This document shows, one piece after another, positions 11,815-25,620 of a stretch of 64,000 nt of DNA. This DNA comes from Melampsora larici-populina 98AG31. Taxonomy: Eukaryota; Basidiomycota; Pucciniomycetes; Pucciniales; Melampsoraceae. The notes under the pieces were generated by a model. It searched no databases, was not told where the DNA came from, and was given only the letters and a program-made list of their open reading frames with translations. The translations under genes were made by a program, and so were the position numbers. How positions within the stretch are numbered: position 1 is the first letter of the stretch; each line of letters begins with the position of its first letter. Location: the NCBI RefSeq assembly GCF_000204055.1, contig NW_006768793.1, positions 897,983 through 961,982 of the forward strand. Reading direction: 5' to 3'.

Positions 11815-14075
11815 ATGATGCTTCGATCAAGATCGCTGGCCGGCCAGCGTCCATTTCAAACATCACCATATGGTCTATACTCCTCACGAACTCTTGGCGC
11901 AGCTTCAGGATCCAATTTGCATTCCAATTTAGGACCACAACATCAGTTATCTCAATCAAATAGGCCTTTCCCCAAGTCAGATGCAAGGAATTGTATTCGA
12001 TGTTGGTCTTCTACCTTATCATCACCTCCGACAGCCACTCAACCACTACCGGAGGTATACTCACATCACAGCCCGAACCCTCCTGAATTACTTTCTCAGC
12101 TATCAAGCTCACGAACTCCTGGTGGACCGATTGATATCTATAGCAGTCGTGTAAAAGCGGGAATCTTAAAAGAAGATGCATATCAGCTTACGATTGTGGC
12201 AAAATTGCAGGACATGTACGATCGACTGGTCAATTATCATCCTCATCCAATAGAGGTTGAAAAGCCAAGTTCAGTGGCTACAACATCAGGATGGGTAAGC
12301 CACCGCATTCTTCAGTGTGATTGTTGGCATAATCTTGATTCTTGATCGAACCGTTGACACTTGGATGTTTTATAATTTTGAATAATCCAGCTTTCCAATT
12401 TATTTGGTAGCAAATCCCACACGGTCAAGCCACCTTCAATTTCAGATTTAAATGCACCCAAAGGTTTATACTTACACGGTTCCGTAGGAACGGGCAAATC
12501 AATGGTATGCCAGTTTCACTAGTTTTCGCACTTTCTTTTTTTGGACCCACATATCTTATACTTCTTTTACTACCCGGCGATACAGTTGATGGACCTATTC
12601 TATGACTCACTCCCTTCTCTTAGTAACCCTACACTACCAGCTCGAAGAATACATTTTCATCAATTCATGAGTGAAGTTCATAAACGTAATCATGCACTTC
12701 AATATCGTACGGATGGGACTGAAAATCATTCACAAACCGATGTCTTAGTCACTATTGCTAAAGAGATTGCACGCGAGTGTCGGATCTTGTGTTTTGATGA
12801 ATTCCAGGTAAGTTTGCAGTTATTAGATGCAAAGTCACACGTACCTGCTTGGTTATCTGACTGAAGTGGCTCAACTACGCTACTGAAATCTATAGGTGAC
12901 GGATATTGTCGATGCTATGATATTGAAGCGACTGTTTGAGACACTAATTGCTTATGGTGTTGTTTGTGTGATGACATCAAAGTAAGTCCATCACATCTTT
13001 GTCAAATTTATCTTCAATTCATCTTTATCGGATGCCGGTTAATTGATGTTGGTGATCCTAGTCGACATCCAGATGAGCTCTACAAAAACGGCATCCAACG
13101 AGTATCATTCCTTCCTTGTATAGAGCTCATCAAATCACACTTTCTAGTCACCGATCTTAACTCAGGTACCGATTACCGTAAACAACCTCACGCACTTTCT
13201 AAAGTATATTATACACCAATCGATCAACCGAACCGATCCGAATTCCAAAAACTTTTTGAAGCTTTAACAGATGATGAACCTGTTTTACCAAACCGACCAC
13301 TTACCATTTGGGGTCGTACACTCAAGGTTCCATTAAGTACGAATGAAGTGGCTTGGTTTAGTTTTCAAGAACTTTGTGGAAATCCATTGAGTGCTAGTGA
13401 TTATCTTGAGATCGTTAAACAGTTTCGAATCGTTTTCTTGACTGATGTACCTAAACTTACACTTTCACAACGTGATATGGTCAGCTTCTTTGCTTTGAAC
13501 AGTTAAACTTCAAAATAGATGTACTGATTCAGTTTGTTTTACATAGGCTCGTCGGCTTATTCTATTCTTAGATGCTGCATATGAATCCAAGACTAAGCTC
13601 TTTACGTTATCTGAGGTGCCCAGTTGAGCCTGATTCTAACTTTGCTGTTTGCTTTGAATCATCAAGACTGACTTCCATGGGTCCTTCTCTCTCTAGTTAC
13701 ACAAGTCTTTTCTGACTCAGCTGCTGAATCCACCACATCAGATAACTCCATCTCACCTGAGATGCGAGCAGCAATGGATGATCTAGTAAGTAAAATCTTT
13801 CTCATATCTACAGAAAGACCTATATTCTCAACACATCTTCATGAATTTGGTTTATTTTTTAGGGATTAAATCTTACGAGTATAGGTAAAAGTTCATTGTT
13901 TTCAGGTGAAGAAGAAACCTTTGCATGGGCAAGAGCAGTTTCTAGATTAAGTGAGATGGGAACGCTGAATTGGAGTTTACAAAACCCATCTACTAAGAAT
14001 TTATCTCATCAGATTGGAGTTAGTGATTTGATTAAAGATCTAGATGGTGATGAAAGTTCTTTATTGGTTCATTGA
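11815..14075 (+). CDS. AFG1: AFG1/LACE1-like mitochondrial ATPase
   Basis: Exons 11815-12294, 12391-12504, 12586-12807, 12896-12981, 13062-13479, 13547-13622, 13697-13785, 13863-14075 give 565 residues in continuous phase. The Walker A motif GSVGTGKS lies at about residues 190-197 followed by MLMDLFYD. Walker B reads CRILCFDEFQ near residue 270, followed by VTDIVDAMILKRL. MTSNRHPDELYKNGIQR and SQRDMARRLILFLDAAYE are family landmarks. The Ser/Arg-rich N-terminus suits a mitochondrial presequence. In yeast and animals the family acts in the mitochondrion on turnover of respiratory subunits and protein quality control. Intron 6 uses a GTTGAG donor. Length is near that of homologues, and no lesion is seen. 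Confidence 0.93.
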
Positions 14076-15300
14076 ACTTTGATTTTATGGATTGATTGAT
14101 TGATTGGATGAATGTACTTGGATTTAGTTTTAGTTTTAGTTTTAGAATTTTTTGATTGCTTTGATTAGTTGTAGAATGCTCGCCTTGTCTGTTTGTTCAT
14201 GTTTTTTTTTGTGAAGCATTAAAGGATTATCACATTTCCATCATGGTTCTCAATCTCTCAATCTTGATGTTTGTTTTGATTACTCATGAGATCCATTCCA
14301 GCACATTACTCTAGTCAGTGATCTGATTCCAAACATCATTGGTTAAAAGTGGATGAAAGTTGTAAGAATAATCCTACATTTGAAGGCCATACCCACTTCA
14401 AATCAGATGTACAATCACGATTCACATATCATTATTTACTTATCATCGTCCTTCGTTGAATTGTCTTGCAGAGGTCGTTCCAAGTAAAAAGTAACTTGGA
14501 AAGAAATTCGTCTGAAGAGTCACTTGACGATTGGATTGGATGTTGTTGTAGAAGAAAGTGACCAATTAGAATACGATGAGAGAAATGGATGTCTATAGGT
14601 GAGAAGTTGAATGAGGTGTGTACAGCATAGAGTAATAAGAAAACCTGTATTGGATTGTCATTGTCATCCTTGAAAATGACCAAAACCGATTTGAGTTTTT
14701 TTTTTTCTCCTTGGAAGTTCGCGCCATTGCCAAGTACCAACAAGAGAAAATCAAGTGTAGCATACATCCACCTTTCTTTCTTTCTTTACCATCTTCCACT
14801 CAAACCACCTGTTCACTTGATCAAAACCCCTATTTCCTTTGATTTCTTTGATTTCTTGGTGATTCTCTTGGATTCGAACAACCCCTATCAGTATCACGAT
14901 CATTCATTCATTCATTGGATTTGAATGAGTTCATGCTTTGAAGTTGAGCAAACTACTTGAGCACTTCACTTGAATTGGAAATATCAGTTGGTCCCTGAAG
15001 TTGAAGACATCTAAACTCAGGTACGCAGGTTCGTTGATTTGTATTTGAGATTGAAGTTAATCGTGGTTTGTGTTTTTAGAAAGAAATCTAATTCAAGATA
15101 AATCTCAAACTAGTTAAGCGAACCATTTCCTTGATGATTCACTTTACATCGCTTCGTAAATTGACAATTCTTCGAAACCTACCTTCATTCTCATTCTCAA
15201 TCTTTTGATTTTTAGTTTTTAGCTCTACCAGTCACTTCAACTTCACAAACTCGATCCATCGGTCAACTTATCAATCTTGGTTCATTCTATTCTCTACATC
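14076..15300. other. Intergenic region between AFG1-like and Bud4-like genes
   Basis: About 1.2 kb with no recognised gene. The last 150 bp before 15301 are C/T-rich with few G on the plus strand, typical of a fungal 5' leader. Confidence 0.45.
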
Positions 15301-18300
15301 ATGCCTACACTTAATGACGCGCCTTCTCCTGCGTTGAGCTCTAGTGGGGCCCCTACAGCAAACTACCGATCACCTACTTCCGCCATCTCTCGACCTCGAC
15401 CTCAATCTGCTTTCCTCATGCCTTCTGATGGTATCTCTAATCCATCTTGGCATGCACCTCGCCCGGGCCACAATCACCAACAAGACGATTCGAGTTTGAA
15501 TTGTCAAAGTTTTCAATCTGGCACCGATCATTCTTTTTCGATCTCTGATTTGAACGATCATGTTCAAACATCATCGTATCCTCAGCCAGCCTTGAATCGT
15601 ACCTTGCCATCTTTACACTCTTCGGTCTCTCAACATCACCCTTCTGCAACAGCTCCCAGAAGTACTGAAGCCTTCAAGCGTCTAGGCCAAGCCAGTCTCG
15701 TTAGTTCGTCCATATTCAAATCCAATCCGCCAGCCAGCATCCAACCATCTCCCTCGCCATCGACTTTCGCCTCTGATACCATTCCAGCCCCCAGCACGCC
15801 TCGCGCTCTTCACACACCTCTCAGACCTCAAAGTCAAATGGCTGCTGCTCTCAAAGGTCTTGGTTTTGCTTCTCAGACTACTTCATCAACTACTTCTCAT
15901 ACTCCTCTTGCATCATCTTCTTCAAAAACCGGTCCTACTCCTGCCTCTGCACCGCCTATGCAACCAATTCGAAAGACGGGTACTAAAAGGAAAAGCGACG
16001 AGAATTTACCTCCCCCAAGACCTGCTCCTGGCTTACCACCTTCCGCTCCTCCATTACACACACATCTTATTGATACCTCATCTCTCTCTGCTCCTCCTAA
16101 ATCTCGACCTCCTCGCAAGAGCTCAGCTTACAACGCGCTCACCCGGAACGCTCTCGTAACTTCATCACCTTTCAAAGCTCAGTCGAAGACGTCCGTACAG
16201 TCCTCCGATCATCAAACCTCGGCTTCTGTATCTGGCACATCAAATATGCATACCAAGTTACCTGTCGCCGTCTCTCCACCTGGTTCATCTTCCGAGGAAG
16301 GCGAAGGCTCATCTAACGAATCAGAACCTACCCCAGGCACACCTCCATCAGCAACAGCTCCTTCTATACCTAATACCATCCCTTCTCCACGTTCTACGAC
16401 AAATTCTGGTAGTGTGTTAAAAAATCAAAGATTGGGAGGTCCCAGAAGTTTCACTCCTCCTCCTCAATCATCCTATGACGAAGAAAATGAGGTAGATGAC
16501 GAAGTCTCGAGATCAGCTCGACCTCCATCCGCTATGAGTACACCTGGTAAGCGACGCGAACGTAGGAAAACTGTCACATGGGGTGGAGAAGACGTCCTAG
16601 AGTTCGAACGCGAAGAAGAGTGGAGAAGAGCTAGTGGAGCCTCATCAATCGAATCTCATGGCTCTTCACATTCTAATCACTCTGAATCCGAGGAAGAATC
16701 TATCGAAGTTCCTTCATCTCATATCACCCACTACCAGGCGCCTGGCGCAAGCGAAGTTCGCGATGAATTCTGGGGGCGTGTCTCGGACCCATCTGATACT
16801 CAAGACACTCATGAGCAAGTGGATACGGAGGAGGCTGATCAGTCTGCTACATCCGTCATTGTACATGAGCTCGATGGCATTCCTACAAATCACCCAGAAG
16901 GTGAACACGTAACAAGCTTCTCTAGTGAGATGGACCCGGTCGATAAGATGGTCGACGCCTTGTTGACTTCGCCGGACCTAGCTGGACACGTAGGAAATGG
17001 AATGTCCCTACAGCCATGGGCCATGCCGAATGTACAAGAGGAATCAGGTCACTTACCCAATGACGAGAGCCTCAGTCTTGAGGAAAGAATGAGATCAGAG
17101 GACGCCCAAGCCGAACTGCATCGAAAACGAGATCATCCGCCGACACCGACACCTCTGAGACCCAAATTAGTCTCACGATTTCCATACATGTCTCCGCGTC
17201 TCGGAGACAAGGCTTTGGAGTCCACACCTCCGAGTCTTCCTTCCACTGCGGACACTGAGGGTGAACCCTCGGTCCAGAAAACAGCCTCGCCGGCTGAGTC
17301 TAGCTCGATCATCAACGAGCCTCCTCCTTTTCAACCCATCACCTTACAAGGACTGGACGGAGCTGATGATAGTTTATGTAAGTTTTTCGTCATCATCTTT
17401 CGTTTAAGTGCAATAGTGAACTGAACTCAGCCGTCCATCAGTCGCCGAAGGTTCGTTCGCCTCAATACTTCAGGAGCCTTCTTTCTTAGGCACCTCTTCA
17501 GACACAGCATTGCCAACTACCGGCTTCATGATCCCCCGCTCACCTGGTCTCCCTGGGCTACCGGTGTTGCCTCCAAACCAGACTATCCTCTCTTCAACTC
17601 CGCGGCCCTCATTCTCTACAAATCCGCCTAGTCCAGCGCCTATCTTTCCCGAGATATTGGCTGCCATGCCATCTCAAACATCCGCACATGTCGAAGAACA
17701 CTGCCCAGTCCTATCACCACCTGGCTCCCGTCGCCCACTCCCACGTCTTCCTCCGTCGTCAGACTCGCCGCCTTTGAGCATGAATGATACGAATAAGTTG
17801 CCTGCAGTTGGACAGTCTTCAACCGGCCTTTCTGCTCTTACTGCTCCTGCATACTCACTTCCTGATATAGGCGTCAATTCACCTTTTGTGATGTCGAAGT
17901 CGGATTACAACCCATCGGATAGTCCCAATTGTAGCCCCGGAGGACGTCCACGTATCACTCGAGAAAAGATCCAGGAACGAATGCGGGATCGAGGAGCGAC
18001 AAAATCACCCGAACCCGACTTTGGTCAACCAACCCTTACTCGGGATCCTATCTCACAAGCTGCCTCGCTACATCAACTCACCGCTAGTGGCAATCATGAA
18101 GAGTCTCTAGAGTCTGATGCAATGATGGGAGTTCAGAATCCTTACGATTTGGCACTATCGGCTCGTGAGGGTTCTTTACCTGAAATCCCACATGAGATTC
18201 CTGCTAGACCACCTTTAAAAGCTAGAGTAGCGACTTTGTCAGACTCGATCATTCGACCCGACTTATCTCATCTTGGACTTGTAAACGATCAGACTTTGAA

Positions 18301-20875
18301 ACAAGAAGATATGGATGCCATGTCAAGTGGACTCGATAAGCTTGCTCACGGTTTTCAAACTTCATCATCCGAACTTAACTCAATAACCAGCCTGAATCAT
18401 TCAGTGTCGTTTTCTTCAGATGGCGACGAGAGTATGGATACCATTTCTGGTCAAACTACGGAGCAAATCCTACCGAGTAAATTGGTTCAAGTTAAAGGTG
18501 CTGGAAGACGCCGAAGAAGTCTTTCAACTGGTGGTGCAGATATTGAAGAGACCGGTACGGGAGCTGGCGCGAAGGCCGCTGTGAAAGTAAGTAATCTATC
18601 TAGTTCAACTGGTTCTCACATCCAGCTGACAATACCCCCACAGTCAAATTCTATCAAGCGTACTACACCTCTCTCTAAGCGTGCTCAAGCAAGTTCTGCA
18701 TTGCTTACTCATGCTGTACAGCGCGGGATGGACAATACCGACTTCCAAGCTCCGCTAGACCGGGCTCTCAAAAAGATCATGGACGATGGCCAGGTAGGTT
18801 TGAACTTTATTTGAGGAATCTTGGGTACATGTGCTGATTGAGAGACCATTTTGCAGAGAACGTATCGAATTCAAGAAGCAGATACCGTTTATGCCTCTGA
18901 TACCCGAACAGCAACGGTGGGTAATGCTGGAGATGTGGTGGATAATCGGAATTGGCGTAAATTGCGCAAGGTCTCTGATATCAATGAACATGAGAAACAA
19001 CTAAAGGCATTTTGGGCTCAGAATGGGAACTCGAGTAAGATTGGAAAGGTTTTTGTGAAGAGTAAGCTCTTCTTCATTGGTCTGACAGTTTTTGGACTTG
19101 TCAACTGATCCATCGGTGTTCCCTTATAGTGTCAAAGCTTATCTTGACAGGCCTCCCAGTCTCGACCCGCCCAGTATGGTTTGAAGTTATTATTGACAAT
19201 GGACTCCATACCGCTAAAACTGCTGCTTACAAACTTGAACCTGAAATAACTCTCGGTGTAGAATTCGAGTTGGTCCGTGCAAAGAAATTGGAGTTTAGCT
19301 TGGTGTTCAATGTACCTTTGAATGATCCCCGAAATGCTCACCTACGCCCACGTCGACCAGCACCAACACCTATAGCACCACCTGTCATTCCTGATAGTCC
19401 GAAACGAGGATTGGCGAAGCTTTTTGGTGGTAATGGACGTAGAAATTCAAAGCAAGTCGTGGAAAGGACCGCTTCAGCTTCACCTGTTAATTCGGCACCG
19501 ACCTTTGATCCACTTTATCCTTTCCTAGATCGTGATGGGAATCTAGCAAGGGCTTTGGTGAATTTTGATGAATTTGCGGATGATAGTTTGGGATCACTGA
19601 AGACAGTAGTGATACCGTGTGTAGCAGCAGCTGAAGATCCAGTAAAGGCTGCAATGCAGATGAGAAGGACCTTTACAGGTGGTGTTGGACATATCTGTAT
19701 GGAGTTTCTTTCACTTCCACCTTTACCTAAAGTACCAGATGCCGTATTACCAAACTCCAGTGGAGAATGTCTGAAAGGATTGAAGATTGCTGAATGGTGG
19801 CAAGAAGTTTGGCATACAGGGGTCTTGAGCCAGATGGGTGCAGATTGTGATGTAAGCAAATCATTTGGATACGATGAGCGGGATGAGGACTTATCTCATC
19901 ATGTTTGCTTACTTTTGTTCTCTCTTTTTTTCCAGACATGGCGACGTCGGACGTTCAAAGCCACCGGAGGTTCATTATTTGCTTATAATGATATCATGAA
20001 TAAATTATCAGCCGAAATTCGATTATCAGAAGTCTTAAGATTAGAAGAATGCGGTGTAGCTGCACCCGGTTCACCTGATGCGACAAGTGTAGTTAGCAGT
20101 TCGATTTCAGATCAAGGTGAAATCTTACCACCATTTACTTTTAGATTAGTATTCAAGGATGGATCAGAAGTCTTTTTTCATGCGGATGATCTTAATGGGT
20201 TTACGAAGTGGAAGAGAGTCTTGACTCAATTGATTGGCAAAGTTCATCATTTACCAGTTTGGGTAAGTCAAGCTTTCATTTACGCTTCTTTGATATTTTC
20301 TTAAAATATAGCTGATGTCACTTTCCGTTTAGGCTGAATTACTTCGACTTGAAATTGCTGCCCGTCGGGCTGCAATTGCTGAAGAACGAACTACTTCAAA
20401 TTCCTCTGCCCCTGTTGCCCGTAGTCGTCAGCCCGGTAGATCAAAGGCTTCAGGACCAAGTTCAGAATCGAGTAATCTAACCCATGGTAATAGCGATCGA
20501 GGCAGTGCTATCACTGAGTCTCACTCAAGACCGTCTTCATCTGCTCGTACTGGGATGTCGTCTACCTCCGATCCAAGACGTGCTCCTCCTTCGGCATCAA
20601 CATCAAGACAAGTGATGGCTTCAGATTCTAAAGATTCAAGAATGTCTCGACCTTCTTCTTCAAGACATGCTCCTCAACCTTCATCACAACATCGCCATCA
20701 ACCACATCAACCTATCGCAGGTCCTTCATCTAGACCGATTGCTTCTGCTTCTAGTATGGCAGGAACTTCATCTGTTATCTCATCTTCTTCTACTTCCTCA
20801 AATGGACCACAACATTATCCTACTCCTACAGTTGCGATCAAAAGGTCTATGAATCGAATGGATTTCTCAAAGTGA
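15301..20875 (+). CDS. Anillin/Bud4-like septin-ring protein with PH domain
   Basis: Seven exons (15301-17377, 17442-18586, 18644-18793, 18857-19061, 19130-19851, 19936-20262, 20333-20875) join in phase to 1722 residues. The first 1050 residues are Ser/Pro-rich and probably disordered, with basic patches. From about residue 1140 the sequence matches the anillin-homology layout (KMSKLILTGLPVSTRPVWFE, then IIDNGLHTAKT), with an inserted Pro/Lys linker. A PH domain ends the folded part (TFRLVFKDGSEVFFHADD ... GFTKWKRVLTQL, about residues 1500-1535). The tail is Ser-rich. In yeasts such proteins tie septins to the bud neck or division site. Intron 2 (18587-18643) is 57 bp with no stop, so its retention would add 19 residues. 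ATG 15301 is chosen because no in-frame ATG precedes it in the nearby leader. Confidence 0.82.
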
Positions 20876-22919
20876 TGTTTCGCTTCAAGCGAACTTTTCT
20901 TGATCAGATCATACCAAGGTTTCCAAATCTGAATCAATCAATTGATAAATCAAAACAATCATCAACTCTTTTGTTTTCTCTTGCTCTTTATTCATATCTT
21001 GCTTTTTTTGTAAACAAATGGAAACGATTTTCTAAAGAAAAAGCAAAAAAGGAGAGATTCACATGGGGTTTCATTTTTCGTTGTTTCTTGTTCTTTTTAA
21101 CTTTTTCTTTTATTTATCTAATTTTCTTTTTTTTTTCAATCAAAGACGTTTTCTTCTTTTTTTTCTTCCTTATAAAACAACTTAATATTTTGAATTTTCT
21201 AAAGCACCTTAATTTTTTTTTATTGTTATATAGAATTTTAAAGAAGAAGAATCAAGAAAAGAAAGAATTTGGTGAATTCTTTTGACTTTTTTTGTTTCAG
21301 AATTTTTTTTTACCTTTTTTTTCTTCTTTTGTGTAATTTTTTTTTTTTGTTTTGGTCTCTTGAAGAAATGATTGAAATTGTAATTTGATGTATCATTTTT
21401 CTTTAGCTTTTTAGATTTTGTCTTTTTTTTTTGAAATTTGATTTTCTTTTATGATAAATACTACATAGAAAGACTGAGGAGAGGAAAGCACAAAAGGGTA
21501 GGATAACCGGATTAGGGGGGAGGTCATAAGGTACACTTGGGTGGTGCATGGTGCTGAAATGATGTGGATAGTCAAGAGAACAAAGCTCAAAACATGAAGG
21601 AGAATGTATTGTAAGCTTAACCAAGCAGAACCAGACCCATCAAGTGTGCGGGCTGTGAAGTAGGTTGGATATGAAGATGAAGTGCTTTTTAAACTGTTTT
21701 GTCTTGTTTTGTAGTGTTTTAGGTAAATTTAAATAATCCTTAATCCTGTTTACCTCTTTTGACAGAATTCATCAACTCTTTCTCAAACAAAATATCAACT
21801 CAAGGACAAAAGAATCGCCTCCACTAGACGGTAGACCTCCACTAAGCCTCCACTGAGCCTCCACAGGTTCCTCCAGTACCTCCACCAGTACCTCCACGGG
21901 GAATTCCCACAGACCTCCACTATATCGAGGCATCATCGATACCTCCACTATCAAGTAAATTAAACCAAAGTGGTCTTCTCCAAGCATTTTCAAACCCAAT
22001 ACGTCACATTACGTTTGGTTTTACATAGTGGACAACCAGACTTGAGCAATTCTGAATTCATTGAAACTTCTACACCGTCACCGTGACCAATGGACATGGG
22101 CCATCGAGGTAAGTTGTACTGTACATAATCAGTGAGGGCACGGCGCAAACGCGCTAAGAGGGGCTTAGCTAAGCTTAAATGTATTGTGATAGTGCCTTAC
22201 CAATGATGCCTGTCTTCCTATTTGCGCTTAGATCCAGTTGATCTTTTGGTGTTTTGAATTTCTTTTGCTTGACATGAAGATTGCCAGTAGAACTGTCAAG
22301 GACCCCGGAGAGCTCCCCTATCTCAACATCACCTCCAATTTACCAGAGTTTGTATTCGTAAGGACTTAACAAACTCCCTCGCTCTTCTCTCGCTCTTCCC
22401 TAGCTCCTCCCTCACTCCTCGACCGCTCTTCCCTCGCTGTGATCGAGAGTATATAAATTTTACAACTCTGGAACATGAGACTGTTTGAATCGACAGTCAA
22501 AACACCATGTGATGCTTTACAGCTCACACTTGTTCCTTGAAGAAATTGTCTTGACTCTCTGTGCAGGCGAAGTGTACCCTTTTTTTTGGCTTGACTGACA
22601 CGGTTCCACTGGTAATTGTACAATAAAGGGGTTTCAAGTTTGAATCGAAGTTGAAACCCTTTAATCGATTTTGTAAAGCTTGACAAGGATTTGACGTAAA
22701 TTTGTTTTGAGCTTTATAAGTAAATTTTGTCAAGCTTTTTAAAATTGACTGTGCTTCTAATCATCTTCAAGCTAAAAAAAAATCCAAAACTTCAAACCCT
22801 TTACGTGGTCTAAGCGGAACACCCGAAAGATGAAACAAAGGACATTTGCCATAGAACTTGAAGCACACAATCAGCTTCTTACCATACAAATCCTTGCGTT
22901 CATACGTTGAACGTCAATA

Positions 22920-23121
22920 GGTGGTTTCAAGTTAAATTTTTTTGCGTCTTTTTACGCTACAACAACTTGCCCATTGTTGTAAAATATGCGTAAATTTTTT
23001 ACAGCGGGATACCTTTTTAGGTGTCCGAATTAAAAATACGTTGTTTTACAAAGATTTTTTTTACAAACAACTTGTCCGACTTTATAAAAATTGCACAAAA
23101 AAAATGAACTTGAAACCCCCT
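22920..23121. mobile_element. MITE with AATA target duplication (unit 1 only)
   Basis: Termini GGTGGTTTCAAGTTAAA and, inverted, AGGGGGTTTCAAGTTCA. It is flanked by AATA at 22916-22919 and 23122-23125. Unit 2 has the empty site GTCAATATGATA near 31770. 202 bp, AT-rich, no coding capacity. Confidence 0.75.
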
Positions 23122-23231
23122 AATATGATATGGCTCTGCAGAGGGTCTTTTGCAAGGTAAATCGTGTTTCAAGACTTGATGACTGGGAAGAGTCGGACAG
23201 ACAGCTTTTAACTCAGCCAGTCTTCAACAGA

Positions 23232-23240
23232 TATAAAAGG
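23232..23240 (+). promoter_or_regulatory. TATA box of secreted-protein copy 1
   Basis: TATAAAAGG, at the same relative place as in copies 2 (31875) and 3 (39261), each about 300-340 bp before its ATG. It is followed by a conserved leader with a probable 5'UTR intron at 23457-23530 (GTGAGT...TTAG), leaving 10 nt before the ATG, as in all three copies. Confidence 0.6.
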
Positions 23241-23540
23241 GCACCTGGTCTTCTGATTACTCATTTGCTATCCAATCATCTGATCAATTTGCCACAACTG
23301 TTTTGGTATGTTTTCCAACAATTTCCACATGGAGATATCACCAAAACATATTGAGCTGATATATGGTCACTCTCTTTACCCTTTTGATTGGTTCAGATAA
23401 ATTGTTGTTCATCAGAGCTCACCCAACTTACCATAATCCATTTCTTCAGCTTCTTGGTGAGTCTGAAGATCTTTGATGGATTAATCTTTATCACAATTTT
23501 TCCATGACTGAAACTTGGTTATCTGATTAGATATTTCATC

Positions 23541-23771
23541 ATGAACCTCATCATCATTGCAGCCATGTTAATGATCTCTGTTATATCATTCAATCAAGCC
23601 TTTGGGGCAATCATCACTGATTTCAAGAGAGAAAATGCAATCATTCCAAGTGAAGATGTTTTGGCCAACCATAATGATCTCACTGTAGATGTCACTGAGC
23701 CCAATGGCACTTGTGTTTGTAATCCTGCCCACCCTGATCTTTGCAAGTGCAGAATTCACAAGATCAGATGA
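23541..23771 (+). CDS. Small secreted protein, paralogue 1
   Basis: 76 residues from the ATG that follows a probable 5'UTR intron. The N-terminal 22 residues (MNLIIIAAMLMISV then SFNQAFG) form a clear signal peptide. The mature part is about 54 residues, acidic in the middle, with four cysteines near the C-terminus in TCVCNPAHPDLCKCR (spacing C-x-C-x7-C-x-C). Copy 2 at 32188 differs by a few substitutions and one missing codon in the leader. No known family is recognised. Size, leader and cysteines make it an effector candidate. It lies inside segmental unit 1, so the gene was duplicated together with its promoter. Confidence 0.72.
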   Translation: MNLIIIAAMLMISVISFNQAFGAIITDFKRENAIIPSEDVLANHNDLTVDVTEPNGTCVCNPAHPDLCKCRIHKIR

Positions 23772-24317
23772 TCTTTCAACCAGAAGATTTGTGGTGTGAA
23801 AGTGCATGTAAACACCTAGCCTCACTGCCAATGTTTTATCATAAGTGATCAAATTTCTGTTCATACCAGTCATTTTTTTGTTGGGTTGTGGTCTTGGCAG
23901 AGCAGAGAGGAAAAGTAATAAGAACAGGTGAACAAACCACCGAGTACAGTCAATAAAGGACTGTAAATCTTCTCTCAAAATAATAGCCAAACATCTTGTT
24001 CCAACCCATCATGCACAAGGTTGAGCTTTGAAACCTTGTGAATTTGCCAGAAATCCATTCCACATGCTTTTGTGAGCCTTGGGTTTCCCAAAAATGGAAA
24101 AACATTTCAAAGACAAACACTGTGCCTGTATCCTTGTAGCACACCAATGTGCACACACAAAGTACTTTTCTTAGACTCTCAAAAGATTTGAGAAGGTTCC
24201 ACAACGGGTGCATCTTCCCCTTACCAAGTGGGATGTTGACACTCAGTTGACTCAAAAACTATAGAAAAAATGAAATTTTGGTCAAAACTCGTGAAAAACC
24301 CCAAATTTTTGACCATC

Positions 24318-25620
24318 TGAACTGTCAGGGTGGCTATTATTCAATCAGCTGAAATGGATCTAGACTTACGCTGTTGAAGACCTGACTAATATCCCGCTGT
24401 GTACGTGGGATGAGGTATCTTCGATTTCCTGAATGGATTAACCAAAGATAAGGAAATTTTAAGTATACTTCTGAAATTTCTAGAAAAGGATTCTGAAGTA
24501 TAATTTCTTCCTATGGAAGAATCACAGGCCTACTGTTGGTTAACAGCAGTGGGAGAGTCACTCCTAGACCTGATAATTTCTCTTAAGCCAAAGCTTTAGA
24601 GTAGCCTGATAATCCGGAGAAAATACAGGGATCTCGTACCAACTTTACGTTGCGAGAACTGGGGTATTGACTAAGTAGAATTTACTTACGGATTAGGAAA
24701 GTTAGGATAAATTCAATTGGAATCTTATTCGACAGTAAAGGAGCTAATGAGCCGGTTTGGTAATCTAACTGGGTCAGAGAGCTAGGTCGCCTATGGAGTA
24801 TAGAATATCAAAGGGAGTCAACAACTGGTCTACTATTTGACAGGAAGAAATTCCTAAAGAAAGTGAGAAGGTATGGTACATTTATTTTACTGGTATTTAA
24901 TCTCTAAGAAGACTGAATTGGTCCTTGTTAGAATTTAAGATAAGTAAGATGTGATGCCCCCTTCATCCTCTAGCAAGATAGCCTGGTTCTTATAGCTTTC
25001 AGGAAATTTGTTCAACTCGTGGTTTTTGTTTGTGATAACCTAGTGAGTCATTTTAGCTAATACTATTTTTTTACGCCGGCTGTAGCGTGAGTGTTTTCTA
25101 GTAGACTTACTTCTTCAATGATGATTATAGTTTGCTCTAGTTCTTTACTCGAATAACGAGATTAACGTGAGATCCGTTTTTACGTAAGAGGTCACGATGC
25201 TTGGTCACTAATGATCCTTGTTTTACGTAAGGGAATGTTCCCTGATTCTTTATTGTATACTTTGACAAGGACTCGTATATATATTAGAGAGTTCTTGTCT
25301 TAAAAGTTTTCTTAGTTCGTGGATTATTTCTTATCTTTATTTAATATTCTTCTTCTTTTTTATTCTTCGTGCTAAGGTAGGTCTTGGCGTTCGTTATTCG
25401 AGATTCTACTAGTCTCTTTACCTAATCTGTCTTTCGTACTATCTTCTGTGAATCTTTGAAACTAGATCCGTAAGGTGTTTTCTTTTTAATGATAATCAAT
25501 AAAATAGAAAATATAAAAGAATTAATTATGTGAGGAAGTAATTATATTACAAGGATTAATAAGGGATGTTCTATCTTACAATATTATGTGTGAAGTGCTT
25601 CTGGAGCTTGTGTCTAAGAT
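24318..25620. mobile_element. Unclassified 1.3-kb insertion in unit 1
   Basis: Unit 2 runs from the AAAAACCCCAAATTTT stretch almost directly into the sequence that resumes at about 25620 in unit 1. The intervening DNA here has no partner in the window. It is AT-rich, contains no long open frame, and I could not find convincing LTR or TIR ends. It may be a solo LTR or an unrelated relic. Boundaries are good to about 20 bp. Confidence 0.45.

Noticed and set aside
20872..21285. 137-codon frame after the Bud4-like stop
   Set aside because: T-rich low-complexity 3' region; the same sequence in unit 2 does not keep the frame.
24318..25620. Solo LTR interpretation of the 1.3-kb insertion
   Set aside because: I could not find TG...CA ends with a matching short duplication, so it is left unclassified.
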